From an uncultured Lachnospiraceae bacterium (lineage in GTDB: Bacteria; Bacillota; Clostridia; Lachnospirales; Lachnospiraceae): DNA of 64,000 nucleotides. The DNA is taken from positions 1 through 64,000 of the forward strand of contig ONIH01000005.1 of the NCBI GenBank assembly GCA_900317825.1. The letters are read 5' to 3'. Under the pieces are notes generated by a model, which saw only the letters and a program-made list of their open reading frames with translations, was not told the DNA's origin and did not search any database. Positions 60,810-64,000 of this stretch are shown piece by piece. Position 1 is the stretch's first letter. Each line of letters opens with the position of its first letter. Position numbers and translations under genes: made by a program.

Positions 60810-62273
60810 TCAGAACCTGAAGTACAGGAACGGATTGAACGAGTCTGAAAGCAGGGTCATCACAGAAAGCAGCATAAGTATCAGAGAAAGGATCATCTGA
60901 AGGTCACTTATCTGCCCTTCTCCGTGCCGCTTGGACTTCGAATCCACTATAGTGAAGGCCCTGTGCGGTATCTCTGTAGCTCCGATGATCCCGACTGCCA
61001 TAAGCACCAGAGAACCCCTGAAGAGATAGACGGTCTGGTAGCCCGTCGAAATATGTCCTCCCCTGAAGTCAAAGCCTGCCTTCCAGGCCTCAGATGAAAA
61101 CAGCGCCTTCATATACGCTGCAGCTTCATCCAGATCTGTATGTGAGAAGAGGATCCATCCGCACATGACAAGTATCATAGTGACTATGACTCTGATAAAA
61201 CCGAGCTTCTCCGGCAGCTTTTTCCATAAGCGGAGCATCAAGCATTTTTCTATCAGAAGGAGAACAAAGTAATAGAGTCCCCAGAGGATAAAATTCCACG
61301 AAGCTCCGTGCCAGAAACCGGTAAGCGACCAGACTATCAGAAGGTTCAGGATCTGCCTGGCAAAGCCCTTTCTGTTACCGCCCAGCGGTATGTAGACGTA
61401 CTCCCTGAACCAGGTGCCGAGTGTCATGTGCCAGCGGCGCCAGAATTCGGTTATGCTTTTACTCTGATACGGATAGTTGAAGTTCTCCGGAAAGTGAAAT
61501 CCAAAGATCTGTCCGAGGCCTATAGCCATATCTGAGTAGCCCGAAAAGTCGAAGTATATCTGTATCGTATAACAGACTGCCGAGATAAGGACTGCCGGTC
61601 CCGTCAGATCTGACATATGTATAGAAGTGATGTCCTTATAGATATCACCGGCTTTGTTCGCCAATAGAACCTTTTTTGCAAGACCGATAGAAAAACGGTA
61701 CATCCCCAGAGCTATCTGTGACGGAATGAAGTGCCTGTTATCGACCTCTTCGGCTATGTCTTTGTACCTGACTATAGGCCCTGCGATAAGCTGCGGGAAA
61801 AGGCAGACGTACATGCCGAAGCTGATGATATTATGCTGTGCCTTCACGTCTCCTCTGTATACGTCTATCGTATAGGACATCGTCTGAAACGTGTAGAATG
61901 AGATCCCGACCGGCAGAGCTATGTTCAGAAGGCCTATCGCGCTGCCGCTCAGCTGATTTATCGTCTTTATGAAAAAATCTGTGTATTTGAAAAATCCGAG
62001 GATCGCCAGGTTCCCGACCACAGAGACTATCATGACAGTCTTTGCAGCTTTTTCACGTGACTGCGCCCTGAAATGCTCTATCAGACGCCCGTTCACATAG
62101 TCGAAGACTGTCGAGAAGAGCATGATGAAGATATAGGCCGGCTCTCCCCAGGCATAGAATATGAGAGACGCTATGAATAGAAACAGGTTCCTCGCCCTGT
62201 TCGGGCAGAACAGATATATAAGAAAAACAGATGGAAGAAAGACGGTCAGAAAGACCATGCTCGAAAAAACCAT
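60810..62273 (-). CDS. MBOAT family O-acyltransferase (AlgI/DltB-like)
   Basis: 487-residue polytopic enzyme moving acyl groups across the membrane onto extracellular polymers. Marks: PSVFLIYLFCPNRARNLFLFIASLIFYAWGEP at the N-terminus (22 residues of typical start spread over 14-45), the LPVGISFYTFQTMSYTIDVYRG loop, FWRRWHMTLGTWFREYVYIPLGGN near 270-293, and the catalytic His in GFWHGASWNF near 321. Works with the DHHW protein. The acceptor (exopolysaccharide, teichoic acid or peptidoglycan) is not evident. No dlt genes are present. Confidence 0.94.
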   Translation of the reverse strand: MVFSSMVFLTVFLPSVFLIYLFCPNRARNLFLFIASLIFYAWGEPAYIFIMLFSTVFDYVNGRLIEHFRAQSREKAAKTVMIVSVVGNLAILGFFKYTDFFIKTINQLSGSAIGLLNIALPVGISFYTFQTMSYTIDVYRGDVKAQHNIISFGMYVCLFPQLIAGPIVRYKDIAEEVDNRHFIPSQIALGMYRFSIGLAKKVLLANKAGDIYKDITSIHMSDLTGPAVLISAVCYTIQIYFDFSGYSDMAIGLGQIFGFHFPENFNYPYQSKSITEFWRRWHMTLGTWFREYVYIPLGGNRKGFARQILNLLIVWSLTGFWHGASWNFILWGLYYFVLLLIEKCLMLRLWKKLPEKLGFIRVIVTMILVMCGWILFSHTDLDEAAAYMKALFSSEAWKAGFDFRGGHISTGYQTVYLFRGSLVLMAVGIIGATEIPHRAFTIVDSKSKRHGEGQISDLQMILSLILMLLSVMTLLSDSFNPFLYFRF

Positions 62274-62283
62274 AAGCCGTCTC

Positions 62284-62760
62284 CTACTTTACCTCCGCCT
62301 TAAAGCTCTTCTCGAGCGAAGCCGCTCCCTTCCCTATAAAAAATCCTACTGTCCCGTTTTTCTGGACTAGGATATAGCTCTGCACCATGGCTACCTGGTC
62401 AGGAGTGTACTCCTGCATCGTGCCTTCCCTGGTCTTTACGTGGTCCTTTATAGAACTCATCAGGTCAGCCGTGTCATCAGCACTTTTCAGAGAAACCACC
62501 GCCACCTCAGGCGCTGTCCCATCGGACGCATAAGCATAGTAGAACGAACTGACCTTGCTGTAATCGAAGTCACACAGCGTTGAGAAATTGATATCCGCAT
62601 CCTTGTCCTTAGAAGTGATGGTCTTCATTTCCGGAAAGCCTGAAGCCTCCTTCATGACTTTTTCCCCGACAGATACTGCGTCTGTTGACTTCGCAGAGCC
62701 GCAGGCTGCAAGGCACATCGCGATCACTGTGACAAGAACTGCTGTAAATAGTCTTTTCAT
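62284..62760 (-). CDS. DUF4358 lipoprotein
   Basis: 158 residues. Lipobox LAAC (Cys20) after a short signal. The body matches the DUF4358 pattern: FSTLCDFDYSKVSSFYYAYASDGTAPEVAVV and the ending YILVQKNGTVGFFIGKG. Function unknown. Such proteins recur, in my recollection, beside MBOAT/DHHW genes in Clostridia, which suggests a role in the same surface modification. No ribosome site close to the ATG, so coupling to the preceding small ORF is possible. Confidence 0.85.
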   Translation of the reverse strand: MKRLFTAVLVTVIAMCLAACGSAKSTDAVSVGEKVMKEASGFPEMKTITSKDKDADINFSTLCDFDYSKVSSFYYAYASDGTAPEVAVVSLKSADDTADLMSSIKDHVKTREGTMQEYTPDQVAMVQSYILVQKNGTVGFFIGKGAASLEKSFKAEVK

Positions 62761-62763
62761 AGA

Positions 62764-62835
62764 TTATCTGGCTACTCCTTCTTCGTCTGCATCGTACTCT
62801 GTCGTGGTGATAGTCTGGTCAGCTCCGCCGCTCAT
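62764..62835 (-). CDS. Possible 23-residue acidic ORF
   Basis: MSGGADQTITTTEYDADEEG then VAR, between the transglutaminase-like gene (stop 1 nt away) and the DUF4358 gene (start 3 nt away). It fits the gap at both ends, and its end carries AAGGAG that may serve the next gene. Weak own ribosome site. It may be only a coupling spacer. Confidence 0.25.
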   Translation of the reverse strand: MSGGADQTITTTEYDADEEGVAR

Positions 62836-62836
62836 A

Positions 62837-63973
62837 TCACTTTTTCCGTCCTTCCTTATAGTCTCCATTTACCGGATCCATGTCACCGTCGGATGTAACT
62901 TCCACTCCAAATGCCTTCTTTATAGCTGCTGCCAGCTTATTTCTCTCCTTCGCAGTGAGCTTTGTACCGTTCTGCTGCGCTGAATAGTCGCTTATGAAGA
63001 GTCCGAGCACATAGGTGTTATTCTCGCCGTTGTACCAGGCTCCGTTTATCGACTTGTCACCCATACCTGCCATGCTCATAGCTGAATTCAGGCCGTTTAC
63101 GACCGGATCAGCCTTCTGCAGGTCATCAGACGTATAATTCTTTTTAAACGAAAAATACAGACTGTGTCTGTCAGAAGCCTTCTTCTCCAGCTCCTTTTTT
63201 ACCAGAGGAATGACTGCATAGAGGTCTTTTACCTGTTTGTTGTTCTGAACGGCATAGGTGTACTTGACGCCGTCTGCAGCCGGAAGTGCCGCCGAATCCC
63301 AGTCGTGTCCGCTCTCAGCTGTGGCATCCGTCATGTTAAAATTCTGATATTCTGTGCATCCGCTGACATCTGTATATATGTCCACATGATACCAGCATCC
63401 GTCATCGAGCTTTACCAAGTCCCAGGAATGGTAGTCGTTATGCACGATGTGGCATTCGAGTCCGAGCATCTGCATGAACATACGAAAAGTAGTCGCATAG
63501 CCTACACACACTGCCTGCTTGGATACGAGAACTCCCTGTGGAGTAAAATCAGAGCCGCTGGCTGATGGCAGAGTAACTACTGTAGAAGCTCCCTGGCCAA
63601 TATTCTGATACATCCAGTCGTATACAGCGAGTTCCTTCTGATAATCAGAGTCGCCGTCTTTTATGATCTTCTTCAGGATGTCTGAAGCCTTTTTCAATGT
63701 CTCTTTATCTGTGTCGCTTAATTTGCTGTCATCTCCGCTCTTATACGCGTCTGAAATATCCTTAGTAGAGCGGATCTCATACTTGTCTCCTACCTTATAC
63801 CCGTCCTCTTTATAGTTACCCTTCTTCTCCTCGGCCTTTGCCTGCCTTTTCAGCTGGTTCGTGATAAAAGAGTTCACTCTCCTGGACTGAGTCACCGTGT
63901 ATCCCAGCGTAACGGCTGATACTGCAACTGAGGCAGCCAGCACAAGACTTAATATAACTACCGTCTTCTTCAT
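62837..63973 (-). CDS. Secreted transglutaminase-like protein
   Basis: 378 residues. Signal peptide or anchor (VVILSLVLAASVAVSAVTLG), a Lys-rich coiled stretch, then a transglutaminase-core domain with the triad Cys (QAVCVGYATTFRMFMQMLG near 154), His (NDYHSWDLVKLDDG near 181) and Asp (WYHVDIYTDVSG near 195). In bacteria these domains act as proteases or cross-linkers. The C-terminal 150 residues are unassigned. The ATG at 63973 follows AAGGAAGG; seven in-frame codons upstream have no site. First gene of the surface-modification set visible here; its promoter is beyond the window or in the last 27 bases. Confidence 0.88.
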   Translation of the reverse strand: MKKTVVILSLVLAASVAVSAVTLGYTVTQSRRVNSFITNQLKRQAKAEEKKGNYKEDGYKVGDKYEIRSTKDISDAYKSGDDSKLSDTDKETLKKASDILKKIIKDGDSDYQKELAVYDWMYQNIGQGASTVVTLPSASGSDFTPQGVLVSKQAVCVGYATTFRMFMQMLGLECHIVHNDYHSWDLVKLDDGCWYHVDIYTDVSGCTEYQNFNMTDATAESGHDWDSAALPAADGVKYTYAVQNNKQVKDLYAVIPLVKKELEKKASDRHSLYFSFKKNYTSDDLQKADPVVNGLNSAMSMAGMGDKSINGAWYNGENNTYVLGLFISDYSAQQNGTKLTAKERNKLAAAIKKAFGVEVTSDGDMDPVNGDYKEGRKK

Positions 63974-64000
63974 TTTTCCTTCCTTCTGCCGCACCCCTCC

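Overview
The window comes from a moderate-GC Firmicute, most likely a Clostridia/Lachnospiraceae-type bacterium. Support for this: strong AGGAGG ribosome binding sites with frequent TTG and GTG starts; AddAB instead of RecBCD; a SUF operon ordered C-B-D-S-U; RNase Y; single-chain GlyQS; a RibU-type ECF component; a CIRCE-like element; and a DUF6465-type basic protein. The species cannot be named from the sequence. Almost all genes lie on the minus strand. The plus strand carries only ribU, a six-tRNA cluster, a proposed small RNA and one secreted SGNH hydrolase.

Layout. 1-5106: pyruvate:ferredoxin oxidoreductase (3' end outside the window) and a YkpA/YbiT-type ABC-F ATPase. 5181-8663: an accessory stretch with a HigBA toxin-antitoxin pair, a truncated GNAT gene, a YoaK-type membrane protein and a DUF4143 AAA ATPase flanked by TGTGTCA/TGACACA palindromes. 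8664-14755: a compact type IV pilus operon, pilB-pilT-(Wzy/ligase-like)-pilC-pilin. 14788-16168: ribU and tRNAs Pro-Gly-Arg-His-Gln-Lys. 16170-16510: an apparently undescribed small module, a 36-residue hydrophobic peptide gene facing a small RNA gene across a shared bidirectional terminator, which I read as a type I toxin-antitoxin system. 16545-30282: housekeeping and envelope genes (GT2, uppP, VWA protein, glyQS, recO, era, M16C protease, mscS, folC, degV, csp). 30447-36214: htpG and a MacAB-like efflux operon. 36389-45476: DUF6465, a PrsA-like lipoprotein, a small acidic protein, addA and addB.

45576-50940: an OmpR-type two-component system and a FtsX-type ABC transporter, separated by about 440 bp of tandem and inverted repeats. 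A TGTCAC-N5-TGTCAC direct repeat lies over the -35 position of the transporter promoter and suggests control by the neighbouring response regulator. 51048-56176: the suf operon, with a 48-codon ORF exactly filling the sufB-sufD gap. 56248-57765: RNase Y. 57876-63973: an envelope-polymer modification cluster (SGNH hydrolase, DHHW protein, MBOAT O-acyltransferase, DUF4358 lipoprotein, transglutaminase-like protein).

The main novelty candidates are the type I-like toxin-antitoxin locus after the tRNA cluster, the ligase-like gene inside the pilus operon (a possible pilin oligosaccharyltransferase), the small ORF in the suf operon with its 19-bp sequence repeated 24 kb away, and the structured repeat block between the two-component system and its transporter. 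All functional statements rest on reading the sequence and on family knowledge. No search or folding program was run.
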